A DNA stretch of 64,000 nt from Frisingicoccus sp009929615 (lineage in GTDB: Bacteria; Bacillota; Clostridia; Lachnospirales; Lachnospiraceae): the NCBI GenBank assembly GCA_028692275.1, contig JAQUXR010000008.1:1-64000 (forward strand), given 5' to 3'. Below, in pieces: positions 33,758-42,575 of the stretch. The translations under genes and the position numbers were made by a program. The notes beneath the pieces are model-generated. The model did no database searches. It was given only the letters and a program-made list of their open reading frames with translations, and had not been told where the DNA came from. Position 1 is the first letter of the stretch; every line of letters begins with the position of its first letter.

Positions 33758-34651
33758 CTAAACGATTTCTATCTCTTTGTGTCCGGCTTTAATAATATCT
33801 TTAGCGGCCGGAGTAATAATTGTTCCTTTGGCAAAACGAAGTGTTCCGCAGCTGCAGCTGCCGATATATTCCTTTGCCATCTTTTCTGTCACTACTTTCT
33901 CCCGTATAATGTCATCACAGCACTTCTGGGAAACTGCAGGGACTTTTGTATTCAAGGCTGAATCAGAACAGCATTTTTCCTCTTCTAAGACAGCACAAAC
34001 ATTCTTTACAACTTCACTGATTAACTGTTCCATATTCATTGCCGACATCCCCTTACTTTCACACGGCATACCATACAGAATAAAAGCTTCTGTACCTACA
34101 CGGTAACCGCAGGCATTGGCTTCATCAAAGTCAATATGCATGGCCGGAGCAAATTTCTCATTGACACGAATCGGCACATCTTCAAAAATCACCTTTCGGT
34201 CACTTAAAACCTCTACCCGAACCTTATCACCATCCGAAACACCATATTCTACCGCATCCTGAGGACGCATATGAATATGATTTCTGGCTATGATGACACT
34301 GCCATTGGCTTTTATCTCTCCATGAGAGCCAATAATCATCACATCGGATGCCCCTTCCAGATTGCCCGATAAGTTTACCGGAGCTTTCACTCCGAGCTTA
34401 CGGCAGTCCGTCTGAGACAGTTCTACCTGAACCGCTCCTCTGGCGGGTCCAAGAACAGCAACATTCTCCACACAGCCATCTTTTGTTACCAGTTTGACTC
34501 TTTGCTCACTCAGATACTCTCCCGGCTGGGACAAATCACGACGTTTTTTCAACGTCGCACCCTTTCCGAAAAGTGCTTCAATGGCGGCTTGTGTCAAATG
34601 AACATGGCAGCCGGATGCTTCGATGAGAATCTTCTTTTTTTCTACATTCAT
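33758..34651 (-). CDS. pduL: PduL phosphotransacylase with Cys-rich C-terminal extension
   Basis: 297 residues, about 80 longer than typical PduL. The PduL core (1-200) keeps the metal His motifs SGCHVHLTQ (His16, His18) and NHIHM (His125, His127) and MHIDFDEAN. It turns acetyl-CoA into acetyl phosphate inside the shell. After the core comes NMEQLISEVVKNVCAVLEE (207-225), an amphipathic encapsulation-type helix, then Cys pairs 227/228, 244/245 and 266/268, and a terminal module ITPAAKDIIKAG that resembles the N-terminus of EutT/EutQ. The extension is not explained by the known reaction. Replaces EutD here. Confidence 0.88.
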   Translation of the reverse strand: MNVEKKKILIEASGCHVHLTQAAIEALFGKGATLKKRRDLSQPGEYLSEQRVKLVTKDGCVENVAVLGPARGAVQVELSQTDCRKLGVKAPVNLSGNLEGASDVMIIGSHGEIKANGSVIIARNHIHMRPQDAVEYGVSDGDKVRVEVLSDRKVIFEDVPIRVNEKFAPAMHIDFDEANACGYRVGTEAFILYGMPCESKGMSAMNMEQLISEVVKNVCAVLEEEKCCSDSALNTKVPAVSQKCCDDIIREKVVTEKMAKEYIGSCSCGTLRFAKGTIITPAAKDIIKAGHKEIEIV

Positions 34652-35406
34652 CTTCCACTGCCTCCCTCATAATAACCTGCCAGCCATCGACAGAATACAA
34701 TATATACACCACTGCTCATACGGTTCAGATATTGAATAATATCCGGCCTTTCCACAGTGCCATCCACCGCCGTAAAGGCATGGGCAGCCGAAAGTTCCGT
34801 TTCCCGGACTTTCGTCCGCAGACGGTTCAATGCCACTGCCATCTTTCCCATCTTATAAGATGGAATCGGGTGGTCTATACCCAGAAATTTCTTAGGATTA
34901 TGAGAATGTTCCCGAATATCCCGGTCATTCATCCCTAAAAGTGTCATCGGTTCTAAAGGCTCATCCTTCACTTCCGCGCCAAGAATCTGGCGGGAATTTT
35001 CCAGAATATCACCCAAATCTTTAACCAATGGTTCACAGCCCGCGGCATCAGCCTCGGTCTGCAGACATATAATCTCCGCCTGCAGACTGTCTAAAAGCCC
35101 ACGAAACTCAATTCTCGGATGGGTCTTTGGAACCAGAATATTCCCCCTCAAATGGGTCATATGTTCCGGTTTCTCACTATAGCCATCACCTGTCTGAGCA
35201 TCAATATATGTATTCGCTCCATGTCCTGAAAGAGGTGTTCTGGTCATGACTTCCTGCTGTTTTTCCATATACACCAGAGTTATGCCCCTGTCTCGAAGAT
35301 ATTCCTTAGCCAGAGGGGTCACAAATACATCCGGTTCAACCTGATATTCAGTTGTACTTTCCGCAAGTGCCGCGGCTCTTAACATAGTTTCTGTCAATAT
35401 CTTCAT
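34648..35406 (-). CDS. eutT: EutT-type cobalamin adenosyltransferase
   Basis: 252 residues from ATG 35406 with AGAGG seven bases upstream. N-terminal module VTPLAKEYLRDRGI (about 30-43), then a four-helix ATP:corrinoid adenosyltransferase domain with THLRGNILVPKTHPRIEFRG. Makes adenosylcobalamin for EutBC. The HX11CCX2C metal motif of Salmonella EutT is not present. Overlaps pduL by four bases. Confidence 0.9.
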   Translation of the reverse strand: MKILTETMLRAAALAESTTEYQVEPDVFVTPLAKEYLRDRGITLVYMEKQQEVMTRTPLSGHGANTYIDAQTGDGYSEKPEHMTHLRGNILVPKTHPRIEFRGLLDSLQAEIICLQTEADAAGCEPLVKDLGDILENSRQILGAEVKDEPLEPMTLLGMNDRDIREHSHNPKKFLGIDHPIPSYKMGKMAVALNRLRTKVRETELSAAHAFTAVDGTVERPDIIQYLNRMSSGVYIVFCRWLAGYYEGGSGR

Positions 35407-35442
35407 AACCAAACCTCTTTTTCAATTCCTGAATTCAGGGAA

Positions 35443-35727
35443 TTATTTTAATGTAGGAAGGATATATTCTACTTCTTCGTGTGGTCTTGGAATTACATGA
35501 ACACTTACTAATTCACCAACATTGGCTGCTGCTGCCGCACCTGCATCTGTTGCTGCTTTAACAGCGCCTACATCACCACGTACCATAACGGTTACAAGAC
35601 CGCCACCAACATGTACTTTACCAATTAATGTTACGTTTGCTGCCTTAACCATTGCATCGGCTGCCTCAATAGAACCTACTAAACCTTTTGTTTCAATCAT
35701 TCCTAAAGCCTGTACTACATCTGCCAT
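35443..35727 (-). CDS. eutM: EutM/PduA type BMC hexamer shell protein
   Basis: 94 residues with strong RBS AAGGAGG. Single BMC domain: ALGMIETKGLVGSIEAADAMVKAA, then KVHVGGGLVTVMVRGDVGAVKAATDAG. Forms the main hexagonal shell facet. Preceded by an 89-base AT-rich gap (35728-35816) with a possible extra -10 box, fitting the need for more of this protein than of the enzymes. Confidence 0.95.
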   Translation of the reverse strand: MADVVQALGMIETKGLVGSIEAADAMVKAANVTLIGKVHVGGGLVTVMVRGDVGAVKAATDAGAAAAANVGELVSVHVIPRPHEEVEYILPTLK

Positions 35728-35816
35728 AATAATTGCCTCCTTAAATTAAATACGTTTTTTTCGCGTTTTTATGTTTTATATTATATATCATCATTCGCCT
35801 TTTAAAAAGGGAATAA

Positions 35817-37319
35817 TCAACCTTTTAAACGAGCCAATACCGCACGGGTAATTGCCTCCACATCTTCTGCGGTTAATCCGCCATCATTTGATGTGCTGTT
35901 TGCCGGACCTGGCTGATATGCCACCGTGTCCGCCACTGGAACATTATATTTCTTCCGGATATCCGAAAGTTCTGTCACACCGCAGGCTACCCGGCGGATG
36001 TTAATCAGATTCATTGGTGTAATATTGTCGGAAGTTGCACTGCCGCCTACGGCTCCACATCCTAATGTCAATGCCGGAGCAAGATTGGTTGTTCCGCCGA
36101 CACCGCCCAAAGCTCCCGGCGTATTCACAAGTAATCGTGATACTGGTTTCTTCAGGGCAAATTCCCGAATAACATCTGTATCTTCGGAATGGATAGTCAT
36201 TGTATGACCGGCGCCTTCATTCTGAAGTATCTGAATACTTCGTTCACAGGCTTCCTGCCATCCTTCCTCAACGAAAAATGCCAGAATCGGACAAAGTTTT
36301 TCGCGGGTATAAGGATTTCGCTTGGATACTTCTGTCTGTCTGGATACGAGGACTCTTGTTCCCTTTGGAATCTGAATACCTGCCATATCAGCAATCGCCT
36401 GAGCTGATTTTCCGACAATCTTAGGATTCATCGTTCCATTATCTCTAAGAATAAAGCCTGCAACCTTTGCTGTCTGAGCTTCATCCATAAAATAACCACC
36501 CTGACGTTTTACTTCTTCAACAACCTGCTTTTCAATACATCTTTCAGTCACAATGGACTGTTCCGATGCGCAAATCGTTCCGTTATCGAAGGTCTTGCTA
36601 TCGAAAATCCGTCGAACAGCCTGAGGTATATTGGCTGAACGTTCAATAAAGGATGGGCCATTTCCCGGTCCTACTCCAATAGCCGGATTACCTGAACTAT
36701 ATGCGGCATGAACCATGGCCTCACCGCCAGTTGCAAGAATAACCCCGATATTCGGGTCCTTCAGCAGTGTGTCTGTCGCCTCAAGAGTTGTCAGCTGAAT
36801 CACACCGATTAATCCTTCAGGAACACCTGCCTTACGGGCCGCCTCCTGAATCACCTTCACTGTTTCTAAAATACATTTTTTAGCTCCCGGATGAGGGCTG
36901 ATAACAATACCGTTACCCGCTTTCAAAGAAATGAGGGTTTTATACATAACGGTTGATGTTGGGTTGGTCGATGGAATTAATGCGGCAATAACGCCCATCG
37001 GTACACCGACTTCCATAATGCCTTTCTCCCCATCTTCCCGAATCACACCAATGGTTTTCATATCTTTGATGGATTCATAAGTAATGGTACTTCCAAGAAG
37101 ATTTTTTAACACCTTATCCTGCCAGATACCGAAACCGGTCTCTTCAACAGCCATCTTGGCCAGCTTCTCCGCATTGGCTGCACAGGCTTCAGCAATCGCT
37201 TTCACGATACCGTCAACCCGGCGCTGGTCAAAAGTGGAAAATTCTTCCTGGGCCTTTTTTGCATTGCGAATCAAATCCCTGACTTCCTGAATTGACTGCA
37301 AGTCCATATCAAGTCCCAT
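35817..37319 (-). CDS. eutE: EutE/PduP acetaldehyde dehydrogenase (CoA-acylating)
   Basis: 500 residues, ATG 37319 with AAAGGAG upstream. N-terminal helix LQSIQEVRDLIRNAKKAQEE can act as a targeting helix. Aldehyde dehydrogenase core with cofactor loop GVIAALIPSTNPTSTVMYK and catalytic Cys in FDNGTICASEQ. Converts acetaldehyde to acetyl-CoA with NAD. The C-terminus, after a Pro/Ser/Asn linker, ends in LTAEDVEAITRAVLARLKG, a second amphipathic encapsulation-type helix. Confidence 0.94.
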   Translation of the reverse strand: MGLDMDLQSIQEVRDLIRNAKKAQEEFSTFDQRRVDGIVKAIAEACAANAEKLAKMAVEETGFGIWQDKVLKNLLGSTITYESIKDMKTIGVIREDGEKGIMEVGVPMGVIAALIPSTNPTSTVMYKTLISLKAGNGIVISPHPGAKKCILETVKVIQEAARKAGVPEGLIGVIQLTTLEATDTLLKDPNIGVILATGGEAMVHAAYSSGNPAIGVGPGNGPSFIERSANIPQAVRRIFDSKTFDNGTICASEQSIVTERCIEKQVVEEVKRQGGYFMDEAQTAKVAGFILRDNGTMNPKIVGKSAQAIADMAGIQIPKGTRVLVSRQTEVSKRNPYTREKLCPILAFFVEEGWQEACERSIQILQNEGAGHTMTIHSEDTDVIREFALKKPVSRLLVNTPGALGGVGGTTNLAPALTLGCGAVGGSATSDNITPMNLINIRRVACGVTELSDIRKKYNVPVADTVAYQPGPANSTSNDGGLTAEDVEAITRAVLARLKG

Positions 37320-37344
37320 ATATATTCTCCTTTCCAGTAACACT

Positions 37345-37998
37345 CTAATAATTTAAAGGGTCGTCTGCTATCTTATTTACCGTTTCTGCAAAGGCTTCAC
37401 AAGCAGCTTTGCAAGCGGCCTGGTCCCCTGTCAGAAGACCTCCGGCAAAGTTCGTTTCAGACGGTGGTCCATAAAAAACTTTCATTTCTACCTGGGCTGC
37501 TTTTAAGGCAGCATCCAAGCCAACCATCGCTTCCATAGGCGGTGCAATCAGGTAAGCCATGGCCGTTCCTTCCGGAACTCCGGCCCCCGCTGATAGATAA
37601 CTTCCCGTTCTGGAAATACACTGTGCAAAGTAAAGGATGGAATCATCGCTGTTTGCACTGTAAAAGCAGGCATCTCTTTCAATATAGCTAATCGCCGCTT
37701 CCAGACCGCTTCGCACTTCTGCCGGATTCCTTCCGGCAAGAATGCCTATAAATTCCCCTGCCAGCTTTGTACTTGCATTGGCCGCTCCGGCATACATACT
37801 CTTTGCATAGGCCACCCGGACTTCCGCTTTCTTCGTCGCTTCATCCAGAGCTGCATAGGATACATCATCGCAATCCGTTGTTATAAGACCAAGACTTCGC
37901 TCATCCGGTTGAAGCTCCAAGGCTTTTCTGAGCATCGGGTCCGCATTTGGTATCATCTTGACACTGAGAACGGTTGTTTTTATCGGATCATATTTCAT
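37345..37998 (-). CDS. eutL: EutL trimeric BMC shell protein
   Basis: 217 residues: two fused BMC domains in EutL-type order (NADPMLRKALELQPDERSLG, then DCDDVSYAALDEATKKA and YLIAPPMEAMVGLDAALKAA, GPPSETNFAGGLLTGDQAACKAA). EutL forms a gated pore that is thought to admit large molecules such as B12 or ethanolamine. Directly follows eutC by 11 bases. Confidence 0.95.
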   Translation of the reverse strand: MKYDPIKTTVLSVKMIPNADPMLRKALELQPDERSLGLITTDCDDVSYAALDEATKKAEVRVAYAKSMYAGAANASTKLAGEFIGILAGRNPAEVRSGLEAAISYIERDACFYSANSDDSILYFAQCISRTGSYLSAGAGVPEGTAMAYLIAPPMEAMVGLDAALKAAQVEMKVFYGPPSETNFAGGLLTGDQAACKAACEAFAETVNKIADDPLNY

Positions 37999-38009
37999 CT
38001 TCCGTCCTC

Positions 38010-38951
38010 CTATTTCTTCAATTCAACGCCACTGGCCTTTGCATCAAGAATCTTTTGAATAACGTCAACGATATAGGCACCTGCTTCAACCGCCGGAATA
38101 CCCCGGGCATGGATATTGGAAACAACGGTTCGTCTCGCTTCCGGCATACCCACCGTCGCTTTATAAGCGATGTAGGCACTCATACTCTCTGCCGTCGCTA
38201 ATCCGGGCCGCTCACCGATAAGTACGCAGGTCACCGCTGCATTCAAAGCTTCGGATACCTGGTCCATGGCTGCCACACGTCCATTCTTTACAAAGAATGG
38301 TGTTCCGACTTTCAGGCCCTTCGCCTGAAGTCCTTCCATAATAACCGGAAGAATATTTTCAAGATTGGCTTCGATGGCCGTTGATGACAAGCCATCCGAA
38401 GCATAAATCTGAACATCCACATCATGAAGACACTTGGAACGAAGCTCATCCATAGTCTCCGGTGAAAATACCCTGCCCAAATCCGGCCGGGTCAAAAACT
38501 GGGTTTTATCCGTACACCGGGTTTCTAAAGTAAAAAGTCCCATGCGGTCTAAAAGCCCCTGACTTACATCCATAAATACGGCATCTCTTGCCGCCGCATG
38601 GTCTGCACGAAGAGTCAGCATCGTCCGGGTTTTTAATCTCGGCCCACAGTTGCCCACACCAATTCTGGCAGGTGTTCTGGCCATCATCCGTTCCAGGCCC
38701 TCACTGTCCTCAATATGGTCCAGCAGCGGCACTGCACGAACTTCCTTCGATGTAATATCGCCAACGCCTTCTAAGGCCTGCACCGGGCGGTCGCCTCTGG
38801 ATTCATGACACTTTGACTTCGGTGGTTTCTTTTCAGATAAGACCGGTTTTACCGCAGTCTCTATCGTCTGGGGTGCTGAGACCGGAGTATCATTCTTCAT
38901 GCTTTGAAGCACTGCATCTGCAATAGCATCAATCTGGCTTTGTGTTAACAT
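38010..38951 (-). CDS. eutC: Ethanolamine ammonia-lyase small subunit EutC
   Basis: 313 residues; the second in-frame ATG (38951) is preferred because GGGGGAGG sits six bases before it, while the first ATG touches the RBS. N-terminal amphipathic targeting helix LTQSQIDAIADAVLQSM, linker, then the catalytic domain with GVGNCGPRLKTRTMLTLRADHA and GERPGLATAESMSAYI. With EutB and adenosyl-B12 it deaminates ethanolamine to acetaldehyde and ammonia. Confidence 0.96.
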   Translation of the reverse strand: MLTQSQIDAIADAVLQSMKNDTPVSAPQTIETAVKPVLSEKKPPKSKCHESRGDRPVQALEGVGDITSKEVRAVPLLDHIEDSEGLERMMARTPARIGVGNCGPRLKTRTMLTLRADHAAARDAVFMDVSQGLLDRMGLFTLETRCTDKTQFLTRPDLGRVFSPETMDELRSKCLHDVDVQIYASDGLSSTAIEANLENILPVIMEGLQAKGLKVGTPFFVKNGRVAAMDQVSEALNAAVTCVLIGERPGLATAESMSAYIAYKATVGMPEARRTVVSNIHARGIPAVEAGAYIVDVIQKILDAKASGVELKK

Positions 38952-38965
38952 CCGCATCCTCCCCC

Positions 38966-40336
38966 TTATCTTCGTTTAAGGAATATGGTCGGATCTCCTG
39001 CACGCTCCGTGAGTCGTCCATTTTCCATAATTCCCATCTTCTCCAACCAGACTTCAAATTCTCTGATTGGACGTTTCCCTAGAGTTTCCCGTACCGCATT
39101 CACATCGTGATAGGCATTGGTCTGATAATTCAGCATAATATCATCACTGCCCGGTACACCTAATATGTAATTCACCCCGGCACTTCCGAGAAGTAGTGCA
39201 AGGTTCTCAATATCGTTCTGGTCTGCCTGCATATGATTCGTATAACAGCAGTCACATCCCATCGGCACGCCGGAAAGTTTTGCCATAAAATGGTCCTCAA
39301 GTCCGGCACGAATAACCTGCTTGCTATCATATAAATATTCAGGTCCGATAAAGCCGACAACCGTATTCACCATAAATGGTGCGAATTCTCTGGCATAGCC
39401 ATAACATCTGGCCTCCATCGTCACCTGGTCAGCACCGAAATGGGCATCGGAAGAAAGTTCTGAACCCTGTCCCGTTTCAAAATACATCACATTCGGTCCA
39501 AGGGCTGTCCCCTGTCTGCGAAGGAGTTCTTTCGCTTCCCGAATGGTATCTGTGGTGAATCCAAAGGCTCTGTTGCCTTTTTCACTTCCAGCAATGGACT
39601 GAAAAATCATGTCACAGGGAGCACCCTGTTTCACAGCTTCAATCTGGGTTGTTATATGTCCTAAAACACAAATCTGTGTTGGAATATCAAATTTATTCTT
39701 TACTTCATCAAAGCGGCGAAGAACTTCTGCAAGGCTTGATACGGTATCATTTACCGGATTTAAACCGATGAGTGCATCACCACAGCCATAGCTCAAACCT
39801 TCAAAAAGAGAAGCTGTAATACCCTCCACATTATCTGTCGTATGATTTGGCTGAAGCCGTGTCGCCATAGTTCCTCGAAGACCTATCGTCGTATTACATC
39901 TGGCCGGAACTTGTATCTTCTGGGCTCCGTAAATCAAATCGAGATTGGTCATGAGTTTTGCAACACCTGCCACCGTTTCACTGGTCAGGGCTCTTGACAT
40001 ATCCCGAATCTGTCCTTCTGTTGTAGAATAGCTGAGAATCCATTCCCTCAAATCACTGACCGTCCAGTTTTTTATCTTATTATATAGTGTTTCATTAATG
40101 CTATCCTGATTTAACCGGGTAACATCATCTTCTTCATAAGGGACTACCGGATTCTCTCTCAGGTCCTTAATAAGCATCTCAGAAAGAACTTCTTTGGCAG
40201 CGACCCTCTCCAAATCGGATTCAGCGGCAACCCCGGCAAGAATGTCTCCGGACTTTTCCTCATTGGCCTTCGCCAATACTTCCTTTACGGAATCAAATTT
40301 GAAAGTTTGTCCTCCTAATATTGTTTGATATGCCAT
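38966..40336 (-). CDS. eutB: Ethanolamine ammonia-lyase large subunit EutB
   Basis: 456 residues, the usual length. TIM-barrel subunit with signature segments CNTTIGLRGTMATRLQPNH, GCGDALIGLNPVNDT and YFETGQGSELSSDAHFG, the last in the substrate/B12 site. Works with EutC. Lies 11 bases after eutA and 14 before eutC in the operon. Confidence 0.97.
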   Translation of the reverse strand: MAYQTILGGQTFKFDSVKEVLAKANEEKSGDILAGVAAESDLERVAAKEVLSEMLIKDLRENPVVPYEEDDVTRLNQDSINETLYNKIKNWTVSDLREWILSYSTTEGQIRDMSRALTSETVAGVAKLMTNLDLIYGAQKIQVPARCNTTIGLRGTMATRLQPNHTTDNVEGITASLFEGLSYGCGDALIGLNPVNDTVSSLAEVLRRFDEVKNKFDIPTQICVLGHITTQIEAVKQGAPCDMIFQSIAGSEKGNRAFGFTTDTIREAKELLRRQGTALGPNVMYFETGQGSELSSDAHFGADQVTMEARCYGYAREFAPFMVNTVVGFIGPEYLYDSKQVIRAGLEDHFMAKLSGVPMGCDCCYTNHMQADQNDIENLALLLGSAGVNYILGVPGSDDIMLNYQTNAYHDVNAVRETLGKRPIREFEVWLEKMGIMENGRLTERAGDPTIFLKRR

Positions 40337-40347
40337 AATGCACCACC

Positions 40348-41787
40348 TTATCCAAATATTAATGTCTTAACCACAACCGGAATAACAAGACCATCCACTA
40401 ATGGTTTTCCCATGTCTACAAAGTCATTCTGGTCCACCTGGACCGAATCAATACAAATCACATCCCGGGGATGTCGGGTTTCAAGCCCCATCATCATCTG
40501 CCCTAAGGCCTTCGCCATATCACATTCCAATACGACAACCATCGGACTTCCCTCCGGAAGAACATCATCGAGAACCGACACCAGACAGGCGGCTAGCCGC
40601 TTGACTTCCATATAGGATGGGTCCGGCTTTCCTTTCATCGCAAGAATCAGCTGCTGACTGTCACTCTGACTCTGCATCCAGAGAAGCTTTTCTCTGAGTT
40701 CATCTTCAGCTCCGCCAAAGCAGGGTTCCTGCTCCTGGGCTGTTAACTTCAACACAGGAATATTCTTTAAAGGAAAAACATCCCTGTTATATGTAATCGT
40801 GCTGCCCGATACGGATGTGGTATAACTTCCCGCACCCACCACCGTCGCACGAATGGTTTCCTTCGCTTCAATCACATGAAAATCCGAAAACAAACGGCTC
40901 TGGCGAATCACCTCACCGAGAACAATTCCCATATCTCCATATTTTGTCCATGGTCCTTCCGGTGAATGATAGATGCAGTCCGCCACACCTCCGGAAAAAC
41001 ATACCGCCCGAATAGGCTTCACATATTCAAATTCTGTGCTGCCCGGTGTCGTAATTCTTCTTAAAAGACTACTCATATCACCTTCAAGCCACTGCTGTAA
41101 CAGCTTCGCCATAGCTTCTGAAATTCTTTGAAGTTTGTTATAATCTCCTTCTTCACCAATCTCAATAGAAATACCTTCTGCAGCAGCAATCTGTTTAACA
41201 CTGTCGCTTATATATTCTATACATCCGCTGGCATCTATCTTAACCAGCCGTCCACCAATATCCAGACAGCCTTTACCTATGACCTCTCCTGAATCGAAAA
41301 GCACAGCATTCGTCGTGCCTCCGCCAATATCCAGATTCACAACAGTACACTGATTATCCACAGAATACTGTCTGGCCCCGCTGCCCTTTCCAGCAATGAT
41401 AGCCTCCAAATCCGGTCCTGCTGTCGAAACAACAAATTCTCCGGCGAAATCACTAAGTTCCCGAAGCACAATCTCCGAGTTTTCTTTTCTGGCTGATTCC
41501 CCGGTAATAATAACCGCCCCTGTCTGGGTATCCGCCGGACCATAACCAGCCTTGGCAAATTCTCCGGCAACAATGTCTCTGACCTTCTTACCATCAATCA
41601 TCACCCTGTTCTCTAAGGGGGTCATATAAATGTCGCTTTTGTAAACGACCTCTTTATCCACAATAGCAATATGAGGCACAGCAAAATATCCGGCTGAATT
41701 TTTAAAGGTCAGCCGGCTGAAAATCACTTGTGTTGTTGAAGTTCCAATGTCTATTCCAACACTTAATATCGTTGATTCGTCCTTCAT
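40348..41787 (-). CDS. eutA: EutA reactivating factor for ethanolamine ammonia-lyase
   Basis: 479 residues, first gene of the Eut operon, ATG 41787 with GAGG upstream. Actin/Hsp70-like ATPase fold: phosphate loop VGIDIGTSTTQVIFS at 10-24 and LDIGGGTTNAVLF in the second lobe. It exchanges damaged cobalamin for fresh AdoCbl on EutBC. It follows the operator-like repeats at 41797-41841. Confidence 0.95.
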   Translation of the reverse strand: MKDESTILSVGIDIGTSTTQVIFSRLTFKNSAGYFAVPHIAIVDKEVVYKSDIYMTPLENRVMIDGKKVRDIVAGEFAKAGYGPADTQTGAVIITGESARKENSEIVLRELSDFAGEFVVSTAGPDLEAIIAGKGSGARQYSVDNQCTVVNLDIGGGTTNAVLFDSGEVIGKGCLDIGGRLVKIDASGCIEYISDSVKQIAAAEGISIEIGEEGDYNKLQRISEAMAKLLQQWLEGDMSSLLRRITTPGSTEFEYVKPIRAVCFSGGVADCIYHSPEGPWTKYGDMGIVLGEVIRQSRLFSDFHVIEAKETIRATVVGAGSYTTSVSGSTITYNRDVFPLKNIPVLKLTAQEQEPCFGGAEDELREKLLWMQSQSDSQQLILAMKGKPDPSYMEVKRLAACLVSVLDDVLPEGSPMVVVLECDMAKALGQMMMGLETRHPRDVICIDSVQVDQNDFVDMGKPLVDGLVIPVVVKTLIFG

Positions 41788-41796
41788 CTTCGCCTC

Positions 41797-41841
41797 ACAT
41801 TTTTGTACAAAAAATACTATTTATAACATTTTTGTCAAAAA
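41797..41841 (-). promoter_or_regulatory. Eut operon promoter region with two copies of a palindromic repeat
   Basis: ACATTTTTGT(A)CAAAAA occurs at 41797-41813 and 41826-41841; TTTTTGTACAAAAA in the first copy is a perfect palindrome. The second copy contains TTGACA on the - strand (41838-41833), followed after 16 bases by TATTTT (41816-41811). The arrangement suggests an operator pair controlling the eut promoter. The regulator is not known. Confidence 0.45.
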
Positions 41842-41916
41842 CTTCTAAATATGATTTCGTTTTAATGTCAATATTATACTATATAACCGAAATACATGCA
41901 ACCACATAGCGGAAAG

Positions 41917-41945
41917 GATTTTACATTTCGACATTATGTAAAATC
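41917..41945. repeat. Inverted repeat between C39-like gene and eut promoter
   Basis: Perfect ten-base arms GATTTTACAT (41917-41926) and ATGTAAAATC (41936-41945) with a nine-base spacer. It overlaps the last bases of the C39-like gene, has no T run, and is therefore more likely an operator or mRNA-end hairpin than a terminator. Confidence 0.45.
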
Positions 41946-42564
41946 ATATAAAATACTCAATCGTACCTTCCTGAGTGAGTTTTCTCGCTTCATTAAACAG
42001 CAAAACAGCCTCCCTGTCTTCCCAGGGTCCAAAGGCATAATCCTCCCAGGTTTCACGATTAAAATAATACCTCGGAATCACCCGGTTATGTGAAAAACAT
42101 AAGCCCTTTAAAACAATAATATCCTTATTATTAAGGTCTTCTTCCTCATAATAAGGGTCAAAAACACGCATTCCTGCCTCTTCTTCACCGGTTATAAGCA
42201 CATAGTGTCCGCCTTCCAGCAGCACCCGGACCACCGCAACACCGCCTCGGGCAAGGGCATCATCTATTCGACTTTCTTCCCCCAGAAATACACTCTTTCC
42301 TGAGAGATACTGGCTGGATATAGGCTGATGCCCAATATTTCCGTAACTGTTCAGCCAGTTGCTTAAAAACATCATTGCCGCACTGGAGGTTCCCCGCTTG
42401 CCCATGATTCCCTCAGAACCATAGGTATCCAGACTATAGAGCATAATATTCTTTATAACTTCCGGAGAAATCTCCTCTCTGGAAAATAAATAGCTGACTG
42501 CATTCAGCATTGTAGTTGGCCCACAGTCATATTCGGATAATTGATACCGCAGTGGATTTCTCAT
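41944..42564 (-). CDS. C39-like papain-fold peptidase domain protein
   Basis: 206 residues. Cys14 in SEYDCGPTTMLNAVSYL, His120 in GGHYVLITG and Asp136 in VFDPYYE form the triad of C39-like peptidases. There is no signal peptide or transporter domain, so it acts in the cytoplasm and is not a bacteriocin exporter. It follows the class II amidotransferase by 11 bases. Substrate unknown; both proteins use an N-terminal-region Cys nucleophile and could act on the same amide compound. Confidence 0.82.
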   Translation of the reverse strand: MRNPLRYQLSEYDCGPTTMLNAVSYLFSREEISPEVIKNIMLYSLDTYGSEGIMGKRGTSSAAMMFLSNWLNSYGNIGHQPISSQYLSGKSVFLGEESRIDDALARGGVAVVRVLLEGGHYVLITGEEEAGMRVFDPYYEEEDLNNKDIIVLKGLCFSHNRVIPRYYFNRETWEDYAFGPWEDREAVLLFNEARKLTQEGTIEYFI

Positions 42565-42575
42565 TTGAATCCCTC

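Noticed and set aside
35728..35816. Terminator between eutE and eutM
   Set aside because: AT-rich with runs of T and A but no stable G/C stem; probably a spacer with a weak promoter at most.
41788..41943. ANTAR-type (EutV) twin hairpins or sigma-54 -24/-12 site before eutA
   Set aside because: I found no two-hairpin P1/P2 leader with a terminator, and no GG-N10-GC element with a good match, although rpoN is in the window.
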